Shown: positions 47,120 to 56,811 of the stretch, one piece after another
Layout: each line of letters begins with the position of its first letter
Position numbering within the stretch: position 1 is the stretch's first letter
The notes under the pieces: generated by a model
What the model was told of the DNA's origin: nothing
Databases searched by the model: none
What the model saw: the letters and a program-made list of their open reading frames with translations, nothing else
Program-made: the position numbers and the translations under genes
Source: CAVTOO01 sp963736355
GTDB lineage: Bacteria; Pseudomonadota; Alphaproteobacteria; Rhizobiales; Xanthobacteraceae
Direction: 5' to 3'
DNA length: 64,000 bases
Assembly (NCBI GenBank): GCA_963736355.1
Contig: CAVTOO010000007.1
Coordinates: 62,001-126,000 of the forward strand

Positions 47120-47959
47120 TTAAGCCGGATAATCCGACGATTTAGTCACCTCTTGCCATGCATCGAGCTCTCGCAGACGCTCCTCGAGTTCAGGGCGGAC
47201 GCGATCGAGCGTGATGGCCCCGAGCAGAAGATGCAGCGGCGGATTGTCCATTTCGGCGACTTTGATGATCGCCTGCGCTACCCGCGCCGGATCGCCGCCC
47301 TGCCCGCCCGCGCCTTGGACGGCCTTGCTGGATGCCGTCTGCTTGCCGGCGGCGGACTGCGAATAATCGTCGATCGTCTGCGTCGCGTCGCGCATCGAGC
47401 GGCTGCGAAAGTCGGTGCGCGCGGGTCCGGGCTCGATGATCGACACCTTGATGCCGAATGGCGCGACTTCCTTGGCCAGACCATCCGACAATCCGTTGAC
47501 CGCGAATTTCGACGCCGCGTAATAAGCGACGCCCGGCAATGCGACGCGACCGGCAACCGACGACACATTGATGATGTGTCCCTTGCGATGTTTGCGCATG
47601 CCGGGCAGCGCCGCCTTGGTCACGTCGATCAGGCCGAACACATTGACATCGAACAGCCTGCGCACTTCGGCGTCGTCGCCCTCTTCCACGGCGGCGCGGT
47701 AGCCGTAACCCGCATTGTTCACCAGCACGTCGATGGCGCCGAAGCGCGCCTCGGCGGCCTTCACCGCATCCGCGATCTGCTGCTTGTTCATGACGTCGAG
47801 CGGCAGAACGAGCGAAATGTTGTCGTGTCCCTTGGCGATATCGGCAACCGAGGCCGGATCGCGCGCGGTGATGACGGTGTTCCAGCCTCTGGCGAGCGTG
47901 GCCTTGGCGAGTTCGCGGCCGAAGCCGGTCGAGCAGCCGGTGATGAACCAGGTTGTCAT
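47120..47959 (-). CDS. SDR family oxidoreductase
   Basis: 279 residues and intact. Classical short-chain dehydrogenase: TGCSTGFGRELA for cofactor binding, NNAGYGYRAAVEE, the serine in INVSSVAGR and the catalytic YYAASKFAV with Tyr and Lys. GPARTDF follows as expected. Substrate unknown; the subfamily (oxidoreductase/retinol dehydrogenase-like) is broad. ATG at 47959. Divergent from the Bug receptor gene. Confidence 0.87.
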   Translation of the reverse strand: MTTWFITGCSTGFGRELAKATLARGWNTVITARDPASVADIAKGHDNISLVLPLDVMNKQQIADAVKAAEARFGAIDVLVNNAGYGYRAAVEEGDDAEVRRLFDVNVFGLIDVTKAALPGMRKHRKGHIINVSSVAGRVALPGVAYYAASKFAVNGLSDGLAKEVAPFGIKVSIIEPGPARTDFRSRSMRDATQTIDDYSQSAAGKQTASSKAVQGAGGQGGDPARVAQAIIKVAEMDNPPLHLLLGAITLDRVRPELEERLRELDAWQEVTKSSDYPA

Positions 47960-48181
47960 TGCGTCTTTTCAATCCTGTGAGGAAGCAAGAGTTCACGATA
48001 CGGGAACGCGGCACCGCCGAATACTGCCTCTTATTGTCGCGCGCCACACGAGACAGGCGCCACCCACAGGACATGACGCCGCACGGACGAAACGCGGTTT
48101 CGGGATTGCAGTCAGGAGGCGAACTGGCCATGCTGCGGCGTTCAAAAAACAGAATACTGAAAAAATCTAAGGGAGACGTCC

Positions 48182-49164
48182 ATGCACTGCAGACCAAACG
48201 TCCTGCTTTTCGCAGCCTTGTCGCTCGTCATGACGCTTGCCGTGGCCCCGGCCGCGCACGCGCAGGACACTTTTCCGAACAGACAGATCCGGATCGTGGT
48301 GCCGCTCGCTCCCGGCGGCGGACTTGACACACTTGCGCGCGTTCTGGCGCAGAAGTTCACGACCAAACTCGGCCAGACAGTGATCGTGGAAAACCGCACC
48401 GGTGCCGCCGGCAATATCGGCGCCGAAGCGGTGTATCGGGCCGAGCCTGACGGCTACACCATGATGTTCACGCAGCCGGGTCCGCTGACGGTGAGCAAGG
48501 CGCTGTACGGCCGGACGTCGTTCGAAGCTGAGGAATTCGTGCCTATCGGCATGGCCTCGCTGCAGGACATTATGCTCGCGGTCAATCCGAACCTGCCGGT
48601 GAAGAACCTGCAGGAACTGATCGCCTACGCCAGAGCCAATCCGGGCAAGCTCAACTACGGCTCGAGCGGCGCGGGCAGCGCGCCGCATCTGGCCGCTGAG
48701 CTTTTCAAATCGATGGCCAAGCTGGACATGGTGCACGTTCCCTTCAAGGGGGCGGCAAAGTCGATGCTGAACACGGTGTCCGGACAGGTTCATCTCACAT
48801 TCTTCGCGTTCAGCACCGCCCTGTCCAACGCGAAGGACGGCAAGCTGCGCGCCATCGCAGTCGGCGGCTCGAAGCGCAATCCGCTGCTGCCGGACGTGCC
48901 CTCGATCTCGGAGGCACTTGCCGGGCTATCTTGCCGTGTCGTGGACCGCGATGATGGCGCCGCCGAAGACGCCGCCCGCCATCGCGCAGAAGCTGCAGCA
49001 GACGATGGCCGAAGATCATGAAGGAACCCGATGTGCGCGCGCGCCTGATCGGCCAGGGCGACCAGATTTTCGACATTACGGCGGCGCAGATGCCGGCCTT
49101 CCTCGACGAAGATCGCAAGCGCTGGGGCGATCTGATCAAGTCCGTCGGTATCAAGGCGGAGTGA
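48182..49164 (+). CDS. Bug-type tripartite tricarboxylate receptor protein, frame-disrupted
   Basis: About 325 residues after repair. Signal peptide LLFAALSLVMTLAVAPAAHAQ, then the Bug signature PNRQIRIVVPLAPGGGLDTLAR, GAAGNIGAEAVYRAEPDGYT and YGSSGAGSAPHLAAELF. Frame breaks near 48925 and 49010; the repaired end is DEDRKRWGDLIKSVGIKAE. Bug proteins bind small carboxylates in the periplasm. TctA/TctB membrane partners are not adjacent, so it could be a solitary receptor. ATG at 48182 follows AAGGGAGACGTCC. Its stop overlaps the GTG of the MmgE/PrpD gene. Confidence 0.85.
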
Positions 49165-50516
49165 GTTTGGCCGGCGCAACGGGACCGACCCTCGTCGAAC
49201 GGCTCGCGCAATTCAGCGCGGGCGTTCGCTTCGACGACATGCCGCATGAAGACGTCGATGCGATCCGCCGCCTGGTGCTCGACACGCTGGGCTGCGCGAT
49301 CGGCGCGGTCGGCTGCGAACCCGTGCGGCTGCTCAAGCCAATGCTGCGGCCGTCGTCCGCTCCTGCGGATACCGCGACCTTGCTGGGAAGCGGTGAGCGC
49401 GTCGGCCTCGCTGACGCCATCCTGCATAACGGCGCGCTCGTGCGTTATCTCGATTTCATGGATGTCTATTGGGCGCTCGACATCTGTCACCCGAGCGAAA
49501 ACATCCCCGTGGCGCTGGCCGCGGCTGAAGCCGGCCAACGCAGCGGCCGCGAACTGATCGAAGCGATCGCGCTCGCCTATGAAGCACAGGTGCGTCTTGC
49601 GGATGCCTTCAGCCTAGAGGGCATCGGCCTGCATCATGTCAGCGCCGCCGGCTTCGTGGCGCCGCTGATCCTGGGCAAGCTCTGGCGCCTGGACGCGGCG
49701 CAGACCGCGCATGCGGTCGCGCTGGGAGGTTTTCGTCACCTGACCAGCGCTGTTCTGGCGCGGGGACGCCTGAGCATGGCGAAAGCTGTCGGCTACGCCC
49801 TGCCCGCCTCGGAGTGCGTGGCCTCGACGCGTCTGGCCGCGTCCGGCTTCACAGGTCCGCTCGACGTGCTGGAGAGCATGGGCGCGCGCGACATGGATCT
49901 GTCGCCGGGGACAGGCAGCGCACGGCGCGTCAGCATGAAGCGCTTCCCCGTGCAGTACACGCTGCAATCGCCGGTCGAGGCGGCGCTGCGATTGCGCGAC
50001 AGTCTGGGCGGCGATCTCAGGCAGATCGAACGGCTGACCGTCGAAGTGTTCGCGGATGCCTGCCGGCGCACCGCCGATCCGGCCAAGTTTGCGCCCGCCA
50101 ATCGCGAGACGGCCGATCACAGCCTGCCGTGCTGCGTGGCCATGGCGCTGGCCGATGGCGAGTTGACATCGGCACAGTTCGAATCCGGGCGCTGGCAGGC
50201 GGCGGAGGTGAAGGCCATCATGGCGATGATGACATGTGTTCCGTCTGCCGAGCTCGAACAGCAATTCCCGAACGGTCGCCCCGCGCGTCTGCTGGCGCAG
50301 ATGAAGGACGGCACGCGACATTCAATTCTGGTTGAGGCGCCGCTCGGGGATTCGTCGCGTCCGATGAGCGAGAGTCAGTTGCGGGAGAAGTTTCTGGCGC
50401 AGACGAGTGCCGTCATCGGCGCGGATCGCGCTTCGATGGCTGCAGAAACGATCCTGAACTTGGAGAAAGTCGATAACATAAGTTCACTAACTGCATTGTT
50501 GAGCGCAGCGCGCTGA
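49161..50516 (+). CDS. MmgE/PrpD family protein
   Basis: 451 residues and intact. TLVERLAQFSAGVRFDDMP, RLVLDTLGCAIGAVG, LVRYLDFMDVYW and HPSENIPVALAAAE match the MmgE/PrpD family, which includes 2-methylcitrate dehydratase, cis-aconitate decarboxylase and epimerase-like members. The substrate cannot be fixed. The start is GTG at 49161, overlapping the TGA of the Bug gene by four bases (GTGA), so the two are translationally coupled and may act on the same compound: uptake receptor followed by catabolic enzyme. Confidence 0.87.
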   Translation: MSLAGATGPTLVERLAQFSAGVRFDDMPHEDVDAIRRLVLDTLGCAIGAVGCEPVRLLKPMLRPSSAPADTATLLGSGERVGLADAILHNGALVRYLDFMDVYWALDICHPSENIPVALAAAEAGQRSGRELIEAIALAYEAQVRLADAFSLEGIGLHHVSAAGFVAPLILGKLWRLDAAQTAHAVALGGFRHLTSAVLARGRLSMAKAVGYALPASECVASTRLAASGFTGPLDVLESMGARDMDLSPGTGSARRVSMKRFPVQYTLQSPVEAALRLRDSLGGDLRQIERLTVEVFADACRRTADPAKFAPANRETADHSLPCCVAMALADGELTSAQFESGRWQAAEVKAIMAMMTCVPSAELEQQFPNGRPARLLAQMKDGTRHSILVEAPLGDSSRPMSESQLREKFLAQTSAVIGADRASMAAETILNLEKVDNISSLTALLSAAR

Positions 50517-50861
50517 AGTCAAAGCATTGTTTAGACAAAGATTTATCGGCAACGAATACTTGGGCTCAACTTGAAAGCTGCCCACCGCATTAGGGTTTCG
50601 TTAGGCATGACGGGCCATACCTAGAAGCTGAATACGCATTTAGATTCTGCCAATATATTCAGCAGCTTCCGGTGCCATGAGCGATCCGTTTGAGAATCCC
50701 GGCAACGGTGCCGGGGTAATCCGCAAGACAGTTATGCACAATGCCGGCACCGTTTTCGCCGCGCAGCAAACCATCACACCCCTCCCAAAAACACCCAACG
50801 CCATCGAGACCACCATTCCCTTTCGGGATTCCTCTCTTTTCCAACTGACCGGAGACACGCA
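50517..50861 (+). promoter_or_regulatory. Leader region of the chemoreceptor gene
   Basis: 345 bases, clearly AT-richer than the surroundings at its left end. At 50624-50669 there is an inverted repeat (GAAGCTGAATA … TATTCAGCAGCTTC) with a 21-base loop, and a second small one (CCCGGC-AACGGT-GCCGGG) near 50698-50715. A 62-codon open frame (50677-50865) ends across the receptor ATG, but it has no family or codon support and I leave it out. The ribosome site is GGAGACACGC before ATG 50862. Confidence 0.4.
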
Positions 50862-52587
50862 ATGAAACTGCTCGGATTTGGCTCAGGCTCGAAAACGGCC
50901 GACTATCGCGGACAGATCGACGCCATCAACAAAGTACAAGCGGTCATCGAGTTCGCGCTCGACGGCACGATTCTGCACGCCAACCAGAATTTCCTGAGTG
51001 CGCTCGGCTATACGCTCGAGGAGATCAAGGGCCAGCATCACAGCCTGTTCATCGAGCCTTCGTACAAACAGAGCGCCGAGTATCAGCAATTCTGGGCCAA
51101 GCTTGGCCGCGGCGAGTTCGACGCCGGCCAGTACAAGCGCATCGGCAAGGGCGGCAAGGAAATCTGGATTCAGGCGAGCTACAATCCGATCTTCGACTCG
51201 AGCGGCAAAGCCTACAAGGTCATCAAGTACGCAACCGATATCACCGAGCAGAAGCAGCGCACCGCAGATTTCGAAGGTCAGCTGGCCGCTATCAGCAAGG
51301 CGCAGGCCGTCATTGAATTTTCGCTGGACGGCACGATCCGCCACGCCAATGAGAACTTTCTGAAAACGCTTGGCTACTCGCTCGACGAGGTCAAGGGCAA
51401 GCATCACAGCATGTTCGCTGAAGCCAGCTTCCGGGATAGCCCGGAGTACCGTGCATTCTGGCAAAAGCTCGGGCGCGGCGAGTACAATTCCGGCCAATAC
51501 AAGCGCATCGGCAAGGGCGGCAAGGAAGTCTGGATTCAGGCGAGCTACAATCCAATTTTCGATGTGAACGGCAGGCCGTTCAAGGTCGTGAAATACGCCA
51601 CCGACATCACCGAGCAAATCAAAGCGAGCCGTATGCTCCAGACCGCCGTGCATGAAACGCAACAGGCCGTGAATGCGCGCCAGCGCAAGCGATCTGACTC
51701 AGCGCATTCCGCTCAAGGGCAAGACCGGTGAAATCGCCGAACTGTGCTCTGGCGTCAACGGCCTGCTCGATACGATGACGGCGGTGGTCAGCGAAATCAA
51801 ATCGGCCTCGCACGAAATCACCAATGCCTCCAGCGAAATCGGCACGGCCACGACCGACCTGTCGCAGCGAACCGAGGAACAGGCCGCAAGTCTTGAACAG
51901 ACATCCGCGTCCATGGAGCAAATCTCGGCGACGGTGAGAAAAAATGCCGAGAACGCGCAGCAGGCTAACGCGACGGCGGGGTCCACAAGCAAAGTGGCAG
52001 CCCGTGGCGGCGAAGTCGTCGCCGACGCGGTCAAGGCCATGTCACTGATCGAGGAATCATCCCGCAAGATCTCCGACATCATCGGCGTCATCGACGAAAT
52101 CGCGCGCCAGACCAATCTGCTCGCCCTGAACGCCGCCGTGGAAGCGGCGCGCGCAGGCGATGCCGGCCGTGGCTTCGCGGTTGTGGCATCGGAAGTCCGC
52201 AGCCTGGCGCAGCGCTCTTCTCAAGCTGCCAAGGACATCAAGGATCTGATTACGAGCTCGAACACTCAGGTTAAAGACGGCGTCGAACTCGTGAACCGTG
52301 CGGGCAAGTCGCTGACTGAAATCGTCGAGTCGATCCGCGGGGTCGCGAGCATCGTGTCGGAGATCGCCAACGCCAGCGCCGAACAGGCTGGCGGCATCGA
52401 TCAGGTCAACAAGGCCCTGGCCCAGATGGACGAGGTCACGCAGCAGAACTCGGCGCTGGTCGAGGAGAATGCGGCGACCGCGCGAACTCTGGAGCAGCAG
52501 GCCAAGGCGATGGACGATCGGGTCCGTGCCTTCAAGATAGAGGCCACTCAGCAGGTGACCACCGGCCGCACCCGCGCCGCCGCCTGA
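50862..52587 (+). CDS. Soluble methyl-accepting chemotaxis protein with two PAS domains, frame-disrupted
   Basis: About 575 residues. Two near-identical PAS domains (residues ~15-130 and ~140-255; each ends VxKYATDITEQ), then a short linker and the chemoreceptor signalling domain: the hairpin tip EIARQTNLLALNAAVEAARAG is fully conserved and flanked by long coiled coils. No membrane helix and no signal peptide, so it should be cytoplasmic. One frame break near 51695. PAS pattern ALGYTLEEIKGQHHS with GKGGKEIWIQASYNPIFD resembles Aer-like flavin or heme-binding PAS, but the ligand is not established. ATG at 50862. A strong terminator follows. Confidence 0.9.
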
Positions 52588-52594
52588 TGACTAA

Positions 52595-52650
52595 AAAGCC
52601 GCCGTTACGGCCGGGCACTGAACGCTCGGCCGTAATGGCGGCTTTGTTTT
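52595..52650 (+). terminator. Rho-independent terminator of the chemoreceptor gene
   Basis: Starts eight bases after the receptor stop. The stem AAAGCCGCCGTTACGGCCG pairs with CGGCCGTAATGGCGGCTTT (19 bp, one G·T), loop of 13 bases, followed by GTTTT. The A run on the left and T run on the right make it able to act in both directions, but on the minus strand the MBL-fold gene's stop is 78 bases away, so it could serve both. Confidence 0.9.
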
Positions 52651-52727
52651 ATACTGCGCGATCCTGAAGTTTCACGCGCCGCTCGCTTTTCAAGTGCCAC
52701 ATCTGATCGAGCATCAGATCCGGTGGC

Positions 52728-54320
52728 TCACGCCTTCCTGTCGTCCAGCGCGCGGCGAACGCGACGAATGAGAACGCGCTTGGCCTTCTCGTCGGCCTCC
52801 TGCGCAACCGCTTCATTGATGTCGAGCAGCAGCCGCGACAGATCGTTACTTGAATCGCGGTGACCGACCAGTTCACGCCCGATACGAGGCACAGACCCGG
52901 CAGCCGATAATGTAGCGCCTCGCGTGGTCAACTCGTGAACTTCGTCAAGTCGCGGAATGCGAATAGCCTCGGCCGGCAAAAACTCGCCGATGCGTTGCGC
53001 CAGTCCGGCCAGCGCGGGCTCCTCTCCGTGGATCAGAAACACCTGATGGCGGATTGGCAAGCGCTCCTTGACCCACGTCGCGAGCTCTGGTCCGTCGGCG
53101 TGACCGGAATACAGATCGAGCTTCCTGATTTGCGCCTCAACGCGAATTTCTTCGCCATGGATACGCACCATCGGCGCACCATCGAGCAGGATCCGTCCGA
53201 GCGTGCCCTGTGCCTGAAAGCCGACGAATAACACCGTTGTATCCCGCCGCCACAACTTGGCTTTCAGATGGTGACGAATGCGCCCGGCATCAGCCATGCC
53301 GCTTGCAGCGATGACAATGTGAAAACCCTGGAAACGATCTATCGCCTTGCTTTCCTCAACGCTGGGCGTGAACCGCACATGCGGTGATCGCAACGCAGCG
53401 ACCAACGCGTCACCGTTTGAAAGCGAAGCGCTGTTGCGAGCGAACACGTCGCTGACATGGGTCGCCAGCGGTGAATCGATAAAGATCTGCGTCCGTGGCA
53501 ACGCCCCACTATCGAACAACGCCAACAAATCGACGAGCAGTTCCTGCGTCCTCTCCACGGCAAATGATGGGATAAGCAGCGCACCGCCGCGCTGGGCCGC
53601 ATCGCGCACCTCTGCAAGAAGGGTCTTCCGGCGATCCTCGACTCCAGCCTCGATACGATCCCGATCGCCATAGGTGGATTCGCAAAGCACGTAATCAAAG
53701 CTGCGCGGAGCTTCCGGATCCGGATGCAGCAAGCGGCAATCCGGGCCGATGTCGCCAGATGTAAGAATCCGGATCGGATCGTTATCGCCATTCGCCACTT
53801 CGATCTCGATGGAGGCAGAACCAAGCAAATGACCGGCATTCCAGTAACGCGCCCTGATGCCCGGCACGGGGCTGATCCATGATTCATATGCGACAGGCCG
53901 AAAATATTCGAGGCTCGCGACTGCATCGGCCGCGGTGTAGATTGGCTCGACGGCTTGCCCGCCCCGACGCTGGTTGCGCCGATTGAGTTGATCCACCTCC
54001 ATCTCCTGAATGTGCCCGGAGTCGGGCAGCATCAAGCCGCAAAGGTCGATGGTCGGCTGTGTCGCAAAAATCGGCCCCTTGAACCCGTGCGTCACCAGCT
54101 TCGGCAGCAGTCCGCTATGATCGATATGCGCATGGGTCAGCAGAACCGCGTCCAGACGTTGCGGCGCAAAAGGAAATTGCCTGTAGTTCAATTCGCGTTC
54201 CGATTTTGGTCCCTGAAACATGCCGCAATCGATCGCGATTTTCTTTCCACCCGCCTCCAGAACGAAACACGACCCGGTGACTGCGCCCGATGCGCCATGA
54301 AAATGAAGACGAACTGACAT
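52728..54320 (-). CDS. MBL-fold RNA-processing nuclease-like protein (YSH1 type)
   Basis: 530 residues and intact. Metallo-beta-lactamase fold with beta-CASP domain: metal ligands in LLTHAHIDHSGLLP, GHLLGS and the later TSGDIGPDCR; beta-CASP region from ~220 (ALLIPSFAVERTQELLVDLL); the closing motif SGHADGPEL. These match bacterial YSH1-family proteins related to CPSF-73 nucleases, probably RNA-processing enzymes. The C-terminal ~60 residues are a charged helix. ATG at 54320. Confidence 0.87.
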   Translation of the reverse strand: MSVRLHFHGASGAVTGSCFVLEAGGKKIAIDCGMFQGPKSERELNYRQFPFAPQRLDAVLLTHAHIDHSGLLPKLVTHGFKGPIFATQPTIDLCGLMLPDSGHIQEMEVDQLNRRNQRRGGQAVEPIYTAADAVASLEYFRPVAYESWISPVPGIRARYWNAGHLLGSASIEIEVANGDNDPIRILTSGDIGPDCRLLHPDPEAPRSFDYVLCESTYGDRDRIEAGVEDRRKTLLAEVRDAAQRGGALLIPSFAVERTQELLVDLLALFDSGALPRTQIFIDSPLATHVSDVFARNSASLSNGDALVAALRSPHVRFTPSVEESKAIDRFQGFHIVIAASGMADAGRIRHHLKAKLWRRDTTVLFVGFQAQGTLGRILLDGAPMVRIHGEEIRVEAQIRKLDLYSGHADGPELATWVKERLPIRHQVFLIHGEEPALAGLAQRIGEFLPAEAIRIPRLDEVHELTTRGATLSAAGSVPRIGRELVGHRDSSNDLSRLLLDINEAVAQEADEKAKRVLIRRVRRALDDRKA

Positions 54321-54559
54321 AAGAAACTTTCAAATCATTGAGGGCGGCGCGCGGCACAGGACAAGGCGGATTCTATGATGTCGGCCGACCTGAGTCACCA
54401 CATGCGTCCACGAATTGAGCGCGCTGCAATGCGGCAGATACCTTGATCGGCCTGCATTAATTCCACGCTATTGCCTCACGGTCATCATCCGGTATTGTTG
54501 CTGCAACTGGGGGAAACGGTTTGCAGGCAGGGAACACTGTCGCGGGCCGAAGGGGCAGG

Positions 54560-56035
54560 ATGACGACCGAAGATATCGGCTTCCGGAGCGGAAGACCGGC
54601 TGTAGCGGAGACGCGCAGCGACGGCTCTATTCTCTATTTGGCAACGATTGGCGCCGGGCTTGCCTGGGCAGTCGCTTTTGTCGTCGTCGGCCTGCGTTAC
54701 GATTTACAGCTTTATGGCGACGGGTCGATTTTCTCCTACGCCGTCGCCGTTCAGGACGCTTGGTCCTATCATTGGCACAACATCGCCGGGCGCCTCGTCG
54801 TTTATCTTTACGCCATGGCGCCCGCGGAAGCCTATGTCGGCCTGACGCAGGACGCGCGCGGCGGCATCGTCCTCTACGGCTTTCTTTTCCTGTCGTCCCA
54901 ACTGTTCGGGTTGATTGCGACATGGTTCTGCGACCGTTCGCCCGGCCGCGTCATTTTCGGCTTTGCCTGCCTGTCCACCGCTCTCGTCTGCCCCTTGGTG
55001 TTCGGCTTCCCGACCGAAACCTTCATCAGCCACGCACTATTCTGGCCGGTGCTTGCGGTGTGCCACTCGTCGCGCGCCAATCCGGCAAAACTCGCCCTGA
55101 TCTTTGTTCTGCTGACCGCACTGATACTGACTCACCTCGGCGCCGCGATCTTTGTCGCAGCAATCCTGATGACGCTCTTTCTGCGGCGCTCGAAAGAGAT
55201 GGCGTGGTGGGTCGCGGCATTTTTCCTGGCGGCATTTGCGATACGCGTCGGCGTCAAGCTTACCTTCAAGCCCGACGCCTATATCTCCAACATCCTGTGG
55301 CGCGCAGCGATGAACGTATTCAATCCGACCTACATCATCAACGACCTGCTGCGCCTGTTCGCCGCCATGGGGCTGATCTACGGCACGGCATTGCTCGCCT
55401 TTCGGCGCATTTCGCCCCACCGCGCGCATATCCTTGCGGCAACATTGTCGATAGCCGCGCTGATTGCCTACTGGCTTTATTTCGACACGGCGCTCCATGC
55501 CCAAGATCGTTACTACATGCGCACAGTCGTGCTCACGGTCACGCCCTTGCTTGGCATCGTCGCCGTGATTGTTGCCTATGGGCAGGACCTGACGTCACAT
55601 CATCTGCAAGCCGTATCGAGCGCGCTGGTACGGCCAGCCGTCAGCAGGGCCGCGCTCGGCGCCCTCGCGCTCGCCATGCTGCTTCACGCAGGCGAAACGA
55701 CCAAATTCGTCACGACATGGGCGCAGTATAAAAGTGCCGTCCAGTCGCTGGCGCGCAGCACGGTTTCCGATCCGGCGCTTGGCGACGCTCAATTCGTGTC
55801 GTCGCAGCGAATTTCTGCGGCACTCAATCGCGTGTCCTGGTTCTCGACGACGCATTTTCTGTCTGTGCTCGTTGCGCCAAATCTATCGCCAGCCCGGCTC
55901 GTCATCGATCCCAGTTCGAGTTACTTCTGGCTTCCTTGCAATGCGGCGACAAAGACGGTCGAGAGCGTGCGCGCCGTGCCCGCCGTCAGCCGCCGCCTGA
56001 TCCGCAAATATTCCTGTCTGCATCGCACGAGCTAA
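54560..56035 (+). CDS. Polytopic membrane protein of unknown function
   Basis: 491 residues with about 10-11 hydrophobic helices and a ~100-residue C-terminal soluble part. The layout (first periplasmic loop with LYGDGSIFSYAV, then many helices, and a soluble tail) recalls glycosyltransferase-39/C-type membrane enzymes, and an acidic residue in the first loop (D in YGDGS) could be catalytic, but no certain family is seen. ATG at 54560 (MTTEDIGFRSG) after CAGGATG-type spacing; an upstream TTG at 54521 is less likely. It ends 8 bases from the convergent reductase gene. Confidence 0.65.
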   Translation: MTTEDIGFRSGRPAVAETRSDGSILYLATIGAGLAWAVAFVVVGLRYDLQLYGDGSIFSYAVAVQDAWSYHWHNIAGRLVVYLYAMAPAEAYVGLTQDARGGIVLYGFLFLSSQLFGLIATWFCDRSPGRVIFGFACLSTALVCPLVFGFPTETFISHALFWPVLAVCHSSRANPAKLALIFVLLTALILTHLGAAIFVAAILMTLFLRRSKEMAWWVAAFFLAAFAIRVGVKLTFKPDAYISNILWRAAMNVFNPTYIINDLLRLFAAMGLIYGTALLAFRRISPHRAHILAATLSIAALIAYWLYFDTALHAQDRYYMRTVVLTVTPLLGIVAVIVAYGQDLTSHHLQAVSSALVRPAVSRAALGALALAMLLHAGETTKFVTTWAQYKSAVQSLARSTVSDPALGDAQFVSSQRISAALNRVSWFSTTHFLSVLVAPNLSPARLVIDPSSSYFWLPCNAATKTVESVRAVPAVSRRLIRKYSCLHRTS

Positions 56036-56042
56036 GCTGCCC

Positions 56043-56811
56043 TCAGGCAGTTCCGCCAATCTCTCGGTCGCGATGTTGCGACGATTGACGCCGGCGGCGA
56101 TGGCGCCCTGTGTCGCGCTCTCGACGAAGCGATGCGATCCGCAGACGAAAACCTGGCGCGGCGTATCCGGCAATCGTTTGAGCACCTCGGCGATGATCGC
56201 CGGGTCGATTCTTCGCGAGAAATCGCCTGCGCGCGTCGCCGCCTCACGCGTCAGCGTCAACGCGAGATCGAAACCGTTGCGCGCATCCGCCAACGACAGC
56301 AATTCATCGCGCCACGCGACGTCGTCCCACGTGCGCGCGGAGAACAACAGCAGCATCGGCACACCCGATCCCGCGGCATGGCGATGACGCACCATGCTCA
56401 TCAGCGGCACGACGCCGGACCCGCCGCCGATCAGAAGGACGGGACCGCCCTGCTGCGCCGTCCATACAAAATGACCGCCAATCGGCCCGCGCAGCTCGAT
56501 CTCATCTCCTACCATCGCGACGTCATGGAAGAACGGTGAGACTTCGCCGTCATCAAGCCGCTCGACTGCAAGCTCGATCACCCCGTCAGCGCCGGGCGCC
56601 GATGCAATCGAATAGCTGCGCTGGGCCTGATAGCCATCCGGCGCCGTCAGGCGCACATCCACATGCTGCCCGGCACGAAACGCAAATGGCTCGGCGAGCG
56701 TCAACATGTAGCTTTTGATGCGCGGCGTGCGCGGCACGATCGCCGCGATCGTCGCGGTCTGCCAGCGCAGCCGCGCGGCGGGAGCTGGCGTGTCAGTCAC
56801 CGCTGAAACGC
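56043..56811 (-). CDS. Ferredoxin reductase-type FAD/NAD(P)-binding oxidoreductase, frame-disrupted
   Basis: About 255 residues. FAD motif RSYSIASAPG (RxYS type), the FNR region IELRGPIGGHFVW, NAD(P)-binding LLIGGGSGVVPLMSMVR and QVFVCGSHRFVESA. The end as printed reads TERLAELPEG and runs on; adding one T gives TERFGGTA and stop at 56043, the usual family end. GTG at 56811 is the likely start and overlaps the stop of the sulfite-oxidase-like gene (GTGACTGA). Together the two form a pair: electrons from NAD(P)H to the molybdenum protein, or the reverse. Confidence 0.85.

Noticed and set aside
50677..50865. 62-codon open frame before the chemoreceptor
   Set aside because: No ribosome site or family match, lies in an AT-richer leader with inverted repeats.
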